This document shows positions 40,883 through 49,805 of a stretch of 64,000 nt of DNA, in pieces. The stretch lies in the NCBI GenBank assembly GCA_018335855.1, contig JAGXRM010000044.1, forward strand, positions 1 to 64,000, given 5' to 3'. The translations under genes and the position numbers were made by a program. How positions within the stretch are numbered: the first letter of the stretch is position 1; every line of letters begins with the position of its first letter. This stretch comes from Clostridiales bacterium. GTDB lineage: Bacteria > Bacillota > Dethiobacteria > Dethiobacterales > Dethiobacteraceae. The notes under the pieces are model-generated. The model searched no databases. It was not told the DNA's origin and worked only from the letters and a program-made list of their open reading frames with translations.

Positions 40883-42553
40883 ATGTCTTATGGTGAAACA
40901 GAAATAATAAAGATAAAGATAAAGATAAAGGGGAACATGGGGATGAAAAGCGTTCAGAAGAAAAAAGTTAGTACCGCGAAGAGCAGGCACGGGATGGTTT
41001 CCACAGCATCTGCGAGGGCTACCGATGCTGGTGTGCAAATGTTGGAAAAAGGCGGTAATGCCGTGGATGCGGCGGTAGCTGCAGCTTTCTGCTTAGGTGT
41101 GACCGAACCGCAGGCTTCAGGCCTGGGCGGGCAGAGCATGGCACTGTTACGTTTGCGTTCCGGTGAGCTGATTGCCGTGGACGGTTCATCCCGGGCGCCC
41201 TTCGGATTGGATTCGCGCAATATCCCGGCACAGCCGTTAAAGCTGGGAATAAGGGCGACCACTGTTCCCTCCACTCCGGCGACCCTGGGTTATCTTTTAG
41301 AACGATACGGTACACTAGCGCTGCGGGATGTGCTCGAACCGTCCATTATTGCTGCGAGAGAAGGATTTATATTTTCCGCTCTGCAGCATAAGCTTCTTTT
41401 ACGAGAGATTACAAAAATGGATTGGCAGACTGCGGAAGTTTTTAAAAAAAATAACAGGCCACTGCATGCGGGTGAAAATGTAATACAGTTGGATTTGGCT
41501 TTTTGCCTTGAGAAGATGGCGGACGCAGGCTGGCTGGACTTCTACCAAGGTGAAATTGCCTCTATGATTGCTAAAGACATGTCAGAAAGGGGAGGCTTTA
41601 TCTCTGACATCGACCTGAGTAAAGTCCCCGCTCCCGTGGAGCGGCAAGTCTTAAAAACAACATACCGGGGGTATAATATCGCCACATTTCCTCCCCCCGG
41701 TGCCGGGCGGGCACTGGTGCAAATAATGAATACGCTGGAAAACTTTTCTCCCGAGGAACTGACACCGGACACGCCGCCATATGCGGTGATTCTGGCGATT
41801 GCGTTTCGTGCGGCGCTCATGGACAGGGAGAGAAGTCCGGCAGACCCTGCTTTGTATCCGCAGGAAATGAATAAGTGGATGCTGGATAAAAACTATGCTA
41901 CAATTGTGGCGCAACGGATTAAAAAACTGGCTGCCATGAGGGGTGTATTGCCGTATGCGCCTCCCCGTACAGCGGGGGAGACCACCCATCTGTCAGTGGC
42001 CGATAATGATGGAAATACCGTGGGGATTACCCAGTCGGTGGAGTTGGTCTTCGGGGCCAAAACCGTGGCTAAGAATCTCGGCTTTTTTTACAATAGTTAT
42101 ATGAGTGCGTTTGACTACAAAGATATCTTGCACCCCTTTTATCTTCTGCCTGGAGTGAGACCGTGGAGCAGTGTGGCGCCTACACTGGTTTTTAACGGCG
42201 AAATCCCTAAATTCTTATTGGGCAGCCCCGGTAGTGAGCGAATTTCCACCTCATTGGCGCAAGTACTTACCAGAGTATTGGATGCGGAGCAGGACTTGGC
42301 CGATGCGGTGGCGGCACCGCGACTCCACGCTGGCAGCACCGGCAGGGTATCTATCGAGCGGGAGCGGTTTGCCCCGGAGGTGATAGCAGCCTTGACCGAT
42401 GTGGACTGTGAAGTCAGCAAGCGGGGCGCGTATAGTTTTTATTTGGGTTGTGTTCAGGCACTGCAATTGCCCCAGTCCCCAAATGAGATGTTTTATGGAG
42501 TGTCTGACCCGCGTCGTGACGGAACAGCAAAAGGACCGAAAAAGGGGGAGTAA
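40883..42553 (+). CDS. gamma-glutamyltransferase family protein
   Basis: About 556 residues; no signal peptide, so probably cytoplasmic. Cleaves or transfers gamma-glutamyl groups after self-processing. The nucleophile Thr is in ETTHLSVADNDGNTVGITQS (about residue 370); the Gly pair in GLGGQSMALL and the SPGSER loop match the substrate pocket. ATG 40883 has GGAAGGG upstream; starts at 40937 or 40943 with AAAGGGG are also possible. Between them a four-fold ATAAAG repeat encodes Ile-Lys repeats. It is the first of three genes (with ATP-grasp/M20 and N-formylglutamate amidohydrolase) spaced by 3 bases each. Confidence 0.85.
   Translation: MSYGETEIIKIKIKIKGNMGMKSVQKKKVSTAKSRHGMVSTASARATDAGVQMLEKGGNAVDAAVAAAFCLGVTEPQASGLGGQSMALLRLRSGELIAVDGSSRAPFGLDSRNIPAQPLKLGIRATTVPSTPATLGYLLERYGTLALRDVLEPSIIAAREGFIFSALQHKLLLREITKMDWQTAEVFKKNNRPLHAGENVIQLDLAFCLEKMADAGWLDFYQGEIASMIAKDMSERGGFISDIDLSKVPAPVERQVLKTTYRGYNIATFPPPGAGRALVQIMNTLENFSPEELTPDTPPYAVILAIAFRAALMDRERSPADPALYPQEMNKWMLDKNYATIVAQRIKKLAAMRGVLPYAPPRTAGETTHLSVADNDGNTVGITQSVELVFGAKTVAKNLGFFYNSYMSAFDYKDILHPFYLLPGVRPWSSVAPTLVFNGEIPKFLLGSPGSERISTSLAQVLTRVLDAEQDLADAVAAPRLHAGSTGRVSIERERFAPEVIAALTDVDCEVSKRGAYSFYLGCVQALQLPQSPNEMFYGVSDPRRDGTAKGPKKGE
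40907..40930 (+). repeat. hexanucleotide tandem repeat (ATAAAG)4
   Basis: Four exact units. Being a multiple of three it would not shift the frame of a protein starting at 40883, but it changes spacing to the later start codons at 40937/40943. Confidence 0.8.
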
Positions 42554-42556
42554 AGA

Positions 42557-44701
42557 ATGAAGATCGCGATTATTTATAACCGGGACAGCCAGGCGGTCAT
42601 CAATCTCTTTGGTGTGCCAAACCGGGAAAAGTATGGTTTGGAGACGGTTGAGCGTATTAAAAAAGCATTGGAAAGTGGCGGTCACCAGGTGAAAGCTTTT
42701 GAAGGTGACAAAAATATTATCTATAAACTTGAGGAGTTTATGCCGGCGGTGATCTCCGGCGAGCGTCCCGGCCTGGTGTTTAATTTAAGTTACGGCATTC
42801 AGGGGCGGGCGCGCTACACGCATATCCCCAGTATTTTAGAGATGCTGGGTGTGCCATATGTGGGGTCCAGTCCGGAAACTCATGGCATTGCGCTGGATAA
42901 AGTCGTTACCAAGATGATTTTGAGTCAGAAGGGTCTGCCTACGCCCAAATACACTGTGCTGGACGAACCGAATTCACCAATGACCGAAGATTTGAAATAT
43001 CCCTTAATTGTAAAACCGAAAGATGAAGCAGTATCGTTTGGATTACGGATTGTCCGCAATGAACAGGAATTGCGCGAAGGGGCCAAAGTCATTTATGGTA
43101 AGTTCAGATCACCTACTTTGGTGGAAGAATTTATTGAAGGCCGGGAGGTTAATGTAGCACTGCTGGGTAATGATCCGGTGGAAGCTCTGCCTCCTGTGGA
43201 ATTGGTATTTCCTGAGGGGGAGCAGATATACACCTATGAAGATAAGATTAACCAAAGCGGCAGAAAGGTAGAAAAAGTGTGTCCGGCTGCGCTTACACCT
43301 GAAAAGACGGAAGAAGTGCAAGCGCTGGCTATTGCAGCATTTAAGGCGCTGGGGTGTTTTGACAGCGCCCGGGTTGATTTTCGTCTTGACAAAGACGGTA
43401 AGCCTTATATTCTGGAGATGAATTCCATGGCCAGCATGGGTCTTGGCGGGTCATATGTGTTTGCGGCGGAAAAAATCGGCCTGGATTACAATGCTCTGGC
43501 CAACCGCCTGATTGAGATTGCCAGTAAGCGCTACTTCGGCACTGCTGTGCCGGAAAAAACACTGGACGGCGATGACAAGGGAAAAGTGTTTTCGTTTCTT
43601 ACCATGAACCGGGACTCCATGGAAGATGAGTTGAAAAGCTGGACCAACCTGCCAAGTTGGACAGATGATGCGGTGGGCTTGGGGGCTGTTGTGAAGAAGT
43701 TTGACGAGAGAATGGGAGAATTGGGTCTGGAACCGGTAGAGCCATATACTAATCTTCGCTCTGCCTGGACTTGGCAGACAAAAGCCGGTTTTTATGGGGG
43801 GACTCTTTTAGTTGTCCCTGTGGATATTCCCCGTGACAGAGGTCAGGGCTATCCCATACCATTTCGCCTGGATCCCGAATGGCTGTACGGTGAAGGGGTT
43901 GCCTCCAGCCGTGCCGGCATCGTTTGTATGTTACAGGCATTAGCGGCTTTGGGCGAAATTAACAGGCTCCATGAAACGAAGGTCGGAATACTTATTTACT
44001 CTGATGAGGGTCGGGGAATGCGTTACAGCAGTCGTGTGCTGCGTGAGGCAGCCAGCCGTGCCGGCCGTGTGATTGCTCTGCAGCCCGGGTTTCAGGGAGG
44101 CAAAGTGGTTGACCAGCGCCGCGGCTCCCGTAAGTTCAGTATTCAGGTAGAAGGGGTGTCGCTGCGTATTGGGTTCCGCGGTAACCAGGAAGACGTACTG
44201 GCCTGGTTCCTCAAAAAAGCTGCCAGCGTTTCCGACTTGAGCAGGCCGGAACAAAGGCTGTCCGTGGCCGTTCAGGATGTCCATTCGGAGCGGTTCAGCA
44301 TGCTGCTGCCCCACCGGGTGCGCGCCACTGTATATGTAACGTACCTGGAGTCTCAGTTAGCCGATCTGGCAGAAGCAGAAATAAGGAAAGTATTTACGCC
44401 GGCGTACCCTGAGGTGCGTGCGTATGTGGAAAAGCTGGAGGAAAGGCCGCCACTGATTCGTTTAGACGCGGCGGCACCGATCATCTCCCGCTTGAAAAAT
44501 ATCAGTGAAGACTGGAAACTGCCCTTTGGGGTCGAATCCAGCCTGCTCCCGTCAGCCGCGGGAGAAGTTCCGTCTGAGATTCCTGTCCTTTGCGGCTTTG
44601 GCCCCGCCGGCCGGGATGTTTATACACCGTATGAATGTGTCCATCGCGGTGAGTTTTTGCAGCGGGCACTCCTGCTAACGCTGTATTTACTGGAGGATTA
44701 G
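42557..44701 (+). CDS. ATP-grasp (D-Ala-D-Ala ligase-like) and degenerate M20 peptidase fusion
   Basis: 714 residues. Residues 1-315 are an ATP-grasp ligase of the D-Ala-D-Ala ligase type (PYVGSSPETHGIALDKVVTK, YPLIVKPKDEAVSFGLRIV, SARVDFRLDKDGKPYILEMN with the Mg-binding E and N). Residues about 330-714 have an M20-peptidase shape (GEGVASSRAGIVCMLQAL, IYSDEGRGMRYSS), but the usual metal ligands are altered: GVAD-M-KG reads GVASSRAG and DEE reads DEG. The C-terminal part may thus bind, not cleave, a peptide. Expected role: ATP-driven ligation of an amino acid or peptide, linked to the flanking glutamyl enzymes. Confidence 0.75.
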   Translation: MKIAIIYNRDSQAVINLFGVPNREKYGLETVERIKKALESGGHQVKAFEGDKNIIYKLEEFMPAVISGERPGLVFNLSYGIQGRARYTHIPSILEMLGVPYVGSSPETHGIALDKVVTKMILSQKGLPTPKYTVLDEPNSPMTEDLKYPLIVKPKDEAVSFGLRIVRNEQELREGAKVIYGKFRSPTLVEEFIEGREVNVALLGNDPVEALPPVELVFPEGEQIYTYEDKINQSGRKVEKVCPAALTPEKTEEVQALAIAAFKALGCFDSARVDFRLDKDGKPYILEMNSMASMGLGGSYVFAAEKIGLDYNALANRLIEIASKRYFGTAVPEKTLDGDDKGKVFSFLTMNRDSMEDELKSWTNLPSWTDDAVGLGAVVKKFDERMGELGLEPVEPYTNLRSAWTWQTKAGFYGGTLLVVPVDIPRDRGQGYPIPFRLDPEWLYGEGVASSRAGIVCMLQALAALGEINRLHETKVGILIYSDEGRGMRYSSRVLREAASRAGRVIALQPGFQGGKVVDQRRGSRKFSIQVEGVSLRIGFRGNQEDVLAWFLKKAASVSDLSRPEQRLSVAVQDVHSERFSMLLPHRVRATVYVTYLESQLADLAEAEIRKVFTPAYPEVRAYVEKLEERPPLIRLDAAAPIISRLKNISEDWKLPFGVESSLLPSAAGEVPSEIPVLCGFGPAGRDVYTPYECVHRGEFLQRALLLTLYLLED

Positions 44702-44704
44702 CCA

Positions 44705-45508
44705 TTGACAGCGCCTTTGCCTGTTTTGCTGTCTGTGCCCCACGGCGGGCTCATGATCCCCCGGGAAGTACTGGATGATTTCCGCCTTGATCTGGATGCT
44801 GTGCTTTACGACGGCGATACCTACGCGCGAGAGCTTTATTCCTTAGAAGAGCGGGTTGAGCACTATATGGATACGGAGATTGCCCGGGCTGTCCTTGATT
44901 TGAACCGAGCCGCAAGCGACAGACCTCCACAAAATCCTGACGGTGTCACTAAGACGGTGGATGTAAGCGGGAAGCAGATTTGGCGGGAGAAAGACGGCCT
45001 GTCCCCCGAGACGGTGGACCGTTTAATTATAAACTACTATCAGCCGTACCATAAAACCCTTGCGATGGTGGCAGCCAGTGGTAAGGCAGTCGTTGGCATT
45101 GATTGTCATACCATGTTAGCTGAGAGCCCCGGATCCGATGAGACCCAACGCGAAGTGCGACCGATGATTTGTATCAGTAACCGGGGGGACGGGGAAGGAG
45201 AGCCGGTTGACGAGCCTGTTACTGCCCCGGCAAACCTGCTCAGAGCTCTACGGGATGCCTTGCTGAACCAGTTTCAGCATGAGGATATGTCTGCAGAGCC
45301 GGTTTCCCTAAACCGCCCGTTTAAAGGGGGTTATATTACGAAGCACCACGGAAAGGAAGGCCCGCTGCCCTGGATTCAGATAGAATTTAACCGCGCACTT
45401 TACATTGCTCCGCATGCAATCCTTGCGGTGAAACCGGACATGAGAACTGAAAAGCGTTTAGCGGATCTGAGGGAAAAGTTTTACCGTGCTATAAAAAACG
45501 TGGTATAA
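44705..45508 (+). CDS. N-formylglutamate amidohydrolase family protein
   Basis: 267 residues. Family landmarks: LSVPHGG (about 8-14), DLNRAASDRP (about 64-73), VVGIDCHTM (about 134-142) and IQIEFNRAL (about 228-236), which include the zinc ligands. The family removes N-formyl or related groups from glutamate. The start is TTG with GGAGG 8 bases upstream, inside the end of the ATP-grasp gene. It completes a three-gene operon all of whose members handle glutamyl amide bonds. Confidence 0.8.
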   Translation: MTAPLPVLLSVPHGGLMIPREVLDDFRLDLDAVLYDGDTYARELYSLEERVEHYMDTEIARAVLDLNRAASDRPPQNPDGVTKTVDVSGKQIWREKDGLSPETVDRLIINYYQPYHKTLAMVAASGKAVVGIDCHTMLAESPGSDETQREVRPMICISNRGDGEGEPVDEPVTAPANLLRALRDALLNQFQHEDMSAEPVSLNRPFKGGYITKHHGKEGPLPWIQIEFNRALYIAPHAILAVKPDMRTEKRLADLREKFYRAIKNVV

Positions 45509-45585
45509 TCCTTTCAAATCACCGCAAAAATGGGGCCTGGGACTGGATTATTCGACTAACGTTTGTGCGAACACGGAGGCAGTTT

Positions 45586-46467
45586 ATGACGGACAGAAAT
45601 AAAGGCATCTTGTACATGGTATTGTCGTCCCTGTTTTTTGCTATTATGGCAACCTCGGTTAAGCTGGCCGGAAATTTGCCTACCTTGGAGAAAGTTTTTT
45701 TCAGGAATGTGATCGGCTTTGCCGCATCCGGGTACATCATTTACAGGACACGAGGGAGTTATTTGGGCAACAACCGAAAAGCACTGCTTTACAGATCGGT
45801 TTTTGGCCTGGTGTCACTGATTTTTTATTTTTATGCCATTGACCGGCTACCGCTGGCCAATGCGGTAATTTTAAATCAGATGAATCCGTTCTTTGTACTG
45901 ATTTTAGCGTTTATGTTTTTACAGGAACAAATTGCTAAGCTGCAATGGCTGGCCATCTTCACTGCGATGGCAGGAGTCGCCTTTATTGTTCGGCCGGGCC
46001 CCGGTTATCATCTATTGCCTGCTGTCATCGGATTACTCTCCGCCGTTTTCGCCGCGGCCGCGTACACGACGGTCCGGCATCTTCGTCTGACTGACCATCC
46101 GCAAACCATTATCTTTTATTTTACCGGAGTAACTACATTGGCTACGCTGCCGTTTATGTTTCTCGGGCAATTTGTCATGCCCGATAGTTTTCAGTTTGCG
46201 TCCCTGTTGTCTGTGGGTATCTTTGCCACCGTTGGCCAGTTTTTTATGACAAACGCCTTCCGTTACTGCGAGGCCGGGGACATTTCTATTTACTCATACG
46301 GCAACACCATCTTCGCAATTTTTATCGGCATCTTTGTCTGGAGAGAATTACCGGACGCATTTAGCCTGCTGGGTGTCCTTCTCGTTCTCGGCGGAGCATA
46401 CATGAACTACCAGGCGAAACGCGAAAAAATAAGTGACCATAGCGACTGTGTCAAAGAAGACAGCTAA
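45586..46467 (+). CDS. EamA/DMT-family transporter
   Basis: 293 residues, ten membrane helices in two five-helix EamA halves (starting KGILYMVLSSLFFAIMATS and LPAVIGLLSAVFAAAAYTT). Drug/metabolite-type exporters move amino acids, nucleotides or other metabolites. ATG at 45586 is chosen for CGGAGG 7 bases upstream; an in-frame GTG at 45565 is worse. It follows the glutamyl operon in the same direction and may export its product, but there is a 77-base gap. Confidence 0.8.
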   Translation: MTDRNKGILYMVLSSLFFAIMATSVKLAGNLPTLEKVFFRNVIGFAASGYIIYRTRGSYLGNNRKALLYRSVFGLVSLIFYFYAIDRLPLANAVILNQMNPFFVLILAFMFLQEQIAKLQWLAIFTAMAGVAFIVRPGPGYHLLPAVIGLLSAVFAAAAYTTVRHLRLTDHPQTIIFYFTGVTTLATLPFMFLGQFVMPDSFQFASLLSVGIFATVGQFFMTNAFRYCEAGDISIYSYGNTIFAIFIGIFVWRELPDAFSLLGVLLVLGGAYMNYQAKREKISDHSDCVKEDS

Positions 46468-46560
46468 GTGTTCCAAAATAGTACACGCGTAAGGGTTTTA
46501 AGTAGATATGGAGTGTTATATAATTAAGGAGAAAGTTGGCTGTTTACGGGGGGGTACGAA

Positions 46561-47781
46561 ATGATTCCACGCTCGCAATATACGACGGATAAACCGGCAT
46601 ATGAAGTTGATCAGGAAGTATTCCGGAGGTTTCCGGTGCCAAAACAGGCTTTTGTTACGTTGGGGCAAAAGGATACCGGACAAACAGGGATTTTGTATTC
46701 CCTGGAAAAAATGTTTGCGGCAATGGGCAATAATATCATGAAAAACACACCCGGTAAAACGCGTTTGGACTACGCTCTCCACCTGGGTGCCAATGCGGTG
46801 AATATGGTTTTGGGAGAGTATGGTTTGCCTAACAGCCACTTTCTCAAATGGGAGCCGTTATTTATCCCTGAATTACTGACGGAGCGGCCGGTGGAAACAG
46901 ACCCGGAAACGCTGACGGAACTAGTGAAAAATGCAGCGAACGTGTACGGGAGTGATATGACGGGAATCACCGGGCTGGATAAGAAGTGGGTCTATTCCCA
47001 GGACCTTGAAAAACCATTTGTATTTCAAGATGTGGCAAAGCCCGCCGAAACCGAGAATGAATTTATTATCCCGGATTCGGTGACCCATGCAATTGTGATG
47101 GGCGTAGGCATGAATATGGATTTCATTGATACATCACCGGCGGTCTTGGCGAGTACAGCTGCTTCTGTCGGTTATTCACGGATGGGTATTCTCGCTGTTT
47201 CCCTGGCAGAGTTTATCCGTTCCCTGGGATATATTGCGATTCCCTGTATGAACGATACGGCGCTGAGTATACCATTGGCCGTTGATGCCGGGTTGGGTGA
47301 AATCGGCAGGCACGGCCTGCTGATTACCCCGGAGTTTGGTTCCAGTGTACGCCTCTGTAAAGTTTTGACCAACATGCCGCTGATCCCGGATAAACCCATC
47401 GATATGGGGATGACGGACTTTTGCAATCAGTGCTTACTCTGTGCTGATGTTTGTCCCTCCAGTGCGATTAGCAAAGGAAAGCCTACCTTTGACGGTGTCT
47501 GCGAAAACAATAATCCGGGCATTAAAAAGTGGTATATTGATGCGGAAGCATGCCTTAAATTCTGGCAGATTAACGGTACAGACTGCGCGCAGTGCATTTC
47601 GGTCTGTCCATTTACTTATGGGTATGAATGGTCACAGTGTGTAAAATGTGAGCGGTGTGAAACCACACAGGGCTGTGCACTGCACGTTGTCACTTTTCTG
47701 CGGCAAAAGTACGGCTATATTAAGGACGCCCACTGGGGTTCCAGACCTGTAAACAATCCGTTACTCAGAACGGGACTATAA
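46561..47781 (+). CDS. reductive dehalogenase-like corrinoid/Fe-S protein (cytosolic)
   Basis: 406 residues. Two Fe-S motifs: CNQCLLCADVCP (about 287-298) and a second set ending CAQCISVCP (about 342-350) with its first Cys further upstream, plus an extra Cys-rich tail (CVKCERCETTQGC). The corrinoid-region signature DAGLGEIGRHGLLITPEFG (about 241-259) is that of RdhA and epoxyqueuosine-reductase relatives. No Tat signal peptide, no membrane anchor and no rdhB gene, so it differs from respiratory dehalogenases. Substrate unknown. GGGGGGG lies 6 bases before the ATG. Confidence 0.75.
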   Translation: MIPRSQYTTDKPAYEVDQEVFRRFPVPKQAFVTLGQKDTGQTGILYSLEKMFAAMGNNIMKNTPGKTRLDYALHLGANAVNMVLGEYGLPNSHFLKWEPLFIPELLTERPVETDPETLTELVKNAANVYGSDMTGITGLDKKWVYSQDLEKPFVFQDVAKPAETENEFIIPDSVTHAIVMGVGMNMDFIDTSPAVLASTAASVGYSRMGILAVSLAEFIRSLGYIAIPCMNDTALSIPLAVDAGLGEIGRHGLLITPEFGSSVRLCKVLTNMPLIPDKPIDMGMTDFCNQCLLCADVCPSSAISKGKPTFDGVCENNNPGIKKWYIDAEACLKFWQINGTDCAQCISVCPFTYGYEWSQCVKCERCETTQGCALHVVTFLRQKYGYIKDAHWGSRPVNNPLLRTGL

Positions 47782-47783
47782 TA

Positions 47784-47823
47784 GATGTGGCCGGGAGATA
47801 AACTTCCGGCCACATCTATTTTA
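47784..47823 (+). terminator. intrinsic terminator
   Basis: GATGTGGCCGG and CCGGCCACATC arms around GAGATAAACTT, followed by TATTTTAT. Ends the RdhA-like gene. Confidence 0.85.
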
Positions 47824-47957
47824 TCCTGCGGAAATTATCATTTTACATTTTTAACCATAATTTAAGTGTCATACATTATTTTTATCACCATATAATTATT
47901 TTGTGTGTATTAAAAATTCAGAAAAAGAGGGGTGAAATTCCGGAAAAAAAGCAGCAG

Positions 47958-47986
47958 TAGACACATAAAAGAGCAAGGTGTATAAT
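47958..47986 (+). promoter_or_regulatory. promoter of the pha operon
   Basis: TAGACA (47958-47963), 17 bases, TATAAT (47981-47986). It reads into a leader of about 230 bases with a hairpin before phaJ. Confidence 0.65.
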
Positions 47987-48129
47987 GGGCTTAAAGGAAA
48001 ATTAAGTCAGTATATCAGGCTTCCCGGAAATTTTCTAAATACGTGCTAAGTATTGCTAAACACATGTGAAGATGATAACAAACTATGTTATCAAACATGG
48101 AGCAATGTACATTCAGTATGATAAGTACC

Positions 48130-48184
48130 AGAACACCTCTATTCGGGACTGCTTAAAAGCCCTGAGACGAGGTGTTTATATTTT
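48130..48184 (+). terminator. hairpin in pha leader, terminator-like
   Basis: Outer arms AACACCTC and GAGGTGTT, inner GGG/CCC pairs, then TATATTTT. Because it lies between the promoter and phaJ it may act as a partial terminator or attenuator. Confidence 0.5.
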
Positions 48185-48223
48185 CCAGAAATTCAAAAAT
48201 TATATAAAAAGAGGAGGGTTAAA

Positions 48224-48637
48224 ATGGTTGACAGACCTTTTGAGGAAATCCGGGTTGGTGACAAAGCAAGTTTTACGAAAACAATCAGTGAAGCTGACGT
48301 GTACGCGTTTGCCGGAATAACCGGTGATTTCAACCCGATCCATGTGAATCAGGAGTTTGCTGCCCAAAGCCGCTTTAAACAGAGAATTGCCCACGGTATG
48401 TTGTCCGCGTCTTTTATTTCAACTGTCATCGGAACTGAACTGCCAGGTGTGAACACCGTTTATTTAGGTCAGGATGTGAAATTTACAGCGCCGGTTTATT
48501 TCGGGGACACCCTGACAGCGGAAGCCGAGGTGCTGGAAAAAAGGGAAGACAAAAGAATTTTAACGTTAAAAACAATAGTGATGAACCAGCATGGTAAAGT
48601 TGTCGTCGACGGTCAGGCGAAAGTCATGAAATTGTAG
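48224..48637 (+). CDS. phaJ: (R)-specific enoyl-CoA hydratase, MaoC family
   Basis: 137 residues. The hydratase-2 motif is intact: FAGITGDFNPIHVNQEFA (about 28-45) with the catalytic Asp/His pair, and RIAHGMLSASFIS after it. It converts crotonyl-CoA and related enoyl-CoAs to (R)-3-hydroxyacyl-CoA, the monomer for polyhydroxyalkanoate. AGGAGGG upstream of the ATG. Its place before phaE and phaC makes the pathway role firm. Confidence 0.9.
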   Translation: MVDRPFEEIRVGDKASFTKTISEADVYAFAGITGDFNPIHVNQEFAAQSRFKQRIAHGMLSASFISTVIGTELPGVNTVYLGQDVKFTAPVYFGDTLTAEAEVLEKREDKRILTLKTIVMNQHGKVVVDGQAKVMKL

Positions 48638-48668
48638 TACGGTAGTATATTTGGGGGGAGAGAGAAGA

Positions 48669-49805
48669 ATGAGTGATAACAAAGATTTAATGACCAGTTG
48701 GTGGGATGCGCAACAAACGTTGTTTAGTTCCTGGAGCGAAATGTTTACAAAAACACAACCCAACACGATGAATGATATTTTTAGTAAACAAATGGAAATG
48801 TTCGGGATGAAAAACTGGGGACTAAACACGGGAACGGCAAATTTTTATCAGGACTGGCTGGCAAAATCAAACCAGGGCTTCCAGGAATTTTTAAAGTGGG
48901 TTCCCAACAGTGTTGGTAAAGATACGATGGAAAAAATGGTGCAGGCCGGAGATGTTTATACAAAGCTTTACTCTTTCTGGTCAAATATGGCTGCCAATAT
49001 GCCTGGTCAGGGTGAGGTTGAAAAGTGGCAGGATTTCGGGAAGACAATGATTCAGAATTATAATCAGGTTCTTGACGGCTTTTTTGGCGTTAATTTACCG
49101 GATCCGGTGAAGATGATGATGAAAAGCCCTGGTGAAGTATGCGGCCTTTATCAACAAACATGTATGAGCTTGGCTGATCCATGGCTGGAATCTTCCGATG
49201 AATTAAAAGAACTATTCGCGAAAGCTCTAAAAGGCGACCGTGATGCATACAGTGATTTCATGCGCATATGGTATGAGACCTACGCAGAGACAACGGGTAA
49301 AGCTCTAAATATGCCAATGTTTGGTTTAAGCCGTGAGTCTGTGGAAAAGATGATGAAAGGTTTAGATTCGTATATTAAGTTTATTACTGCATCCAACAAG
49401 TTTTCCACCAGTTTATATACAGTTGGTTACAACGTTATGGAAAATCTGATGAAAAATGTAGCTCAGATGGCAGAAAAAGGGGATGCGCCAGAAAGCTTTA
49501 AAGATTTTTACAAAATGTGGTGGCAGACCAATGAACAAGCTTACTTCGAATTGTTTCAAAGTGAAGACTTTTCCAGGATGATGGGCGATGTGGTTGATGC
49601 CTGGCTCAGTTTTAAAAAACAAAATGACGATGTACTTGTAGAGATTATTAGCAGTAATTTGCCTATTCCCACAGACAGAGAGATGGACAGTTTAGCTAAA
49701 TCTGTACAGCAGTTAAAGCGAAATATGTGGGAGCAAACAAAAAAGATTAAGGAATTACAAGAGAAAATTGAGGAACTTACCGCAAAAGGGGGTGGGGAAC
49801 TATAA
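48669..49805 (+). CDS. phaE: class III PHA synthase subunit PhaE
   Basis: About 378 residues. PhaE is the non-catalytic partner of PhaC in class III synthases. It is rich in Trp, Met and Phe with helical repeats (WWDAQQTLFSSWSEMF at the start) and ends in a coiled coil (VQQLKRNMWEQTKKIKELQE), as is typical. ATG at 48669 follows GGGGGGAGAGA. The stop overlaps the phaC ATG by one base. Confidence 0.85.
   Translation: MSDNKDLMTSWWDAQQTLFSSWSEMFTKTQPNTMNDIFSKQMEMFGMKNWGLNTGTANFYQDWLAKSNQGFQEFLKWVPNSVGKDTMEKMVQAGDVYTKLYSFWSNMAANMPGQGEVEKWQDFGKTMIQNYNQVLDGFFGVNLPDPVKMMMKSPGEVCGLYQQTCMSLADPWLESSDELKELFAKALKGDRDAYSDFMRIWYETYAETTGKALNMPMFGLSRESVEKMMKGLDSYIKFITASNKFSTSLYTVGYNVMENLMKNVAQMAEKGDAPESFKDFYKMWWQTNEQAYFELFQSEDFSRMMGDVVDAWLSFKKQNDDVLVEIISSNLPIPTDREMDSLAKSVQQLKRNMWEQTKKIKELQEKIEELTAKGGGEL

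Larger units (their letters stand above)
47782..48223. other. intergenic region between RdhA-like gene and phaJ
   Basis: About 440 bases: terminator (47784-47822), a good promoter (47958-47986) and a structured leader in which AACACCTC (about 48131) pairs with GAGGTGTT (about 48170) around an inner GGG/CCC stem, followed by TATATTTT. An open frame across the leader (48066-48320) overlaps phaJ and looks accidental. Confidence 0.6.

Noticed and set aside
48066-48320. 84-codon open frame upstream of phaJ
   Set aside because: It overlaps the start of phaJ in another frame, covers a hairpin leader, and its second half is a shifted reading of phaJ.
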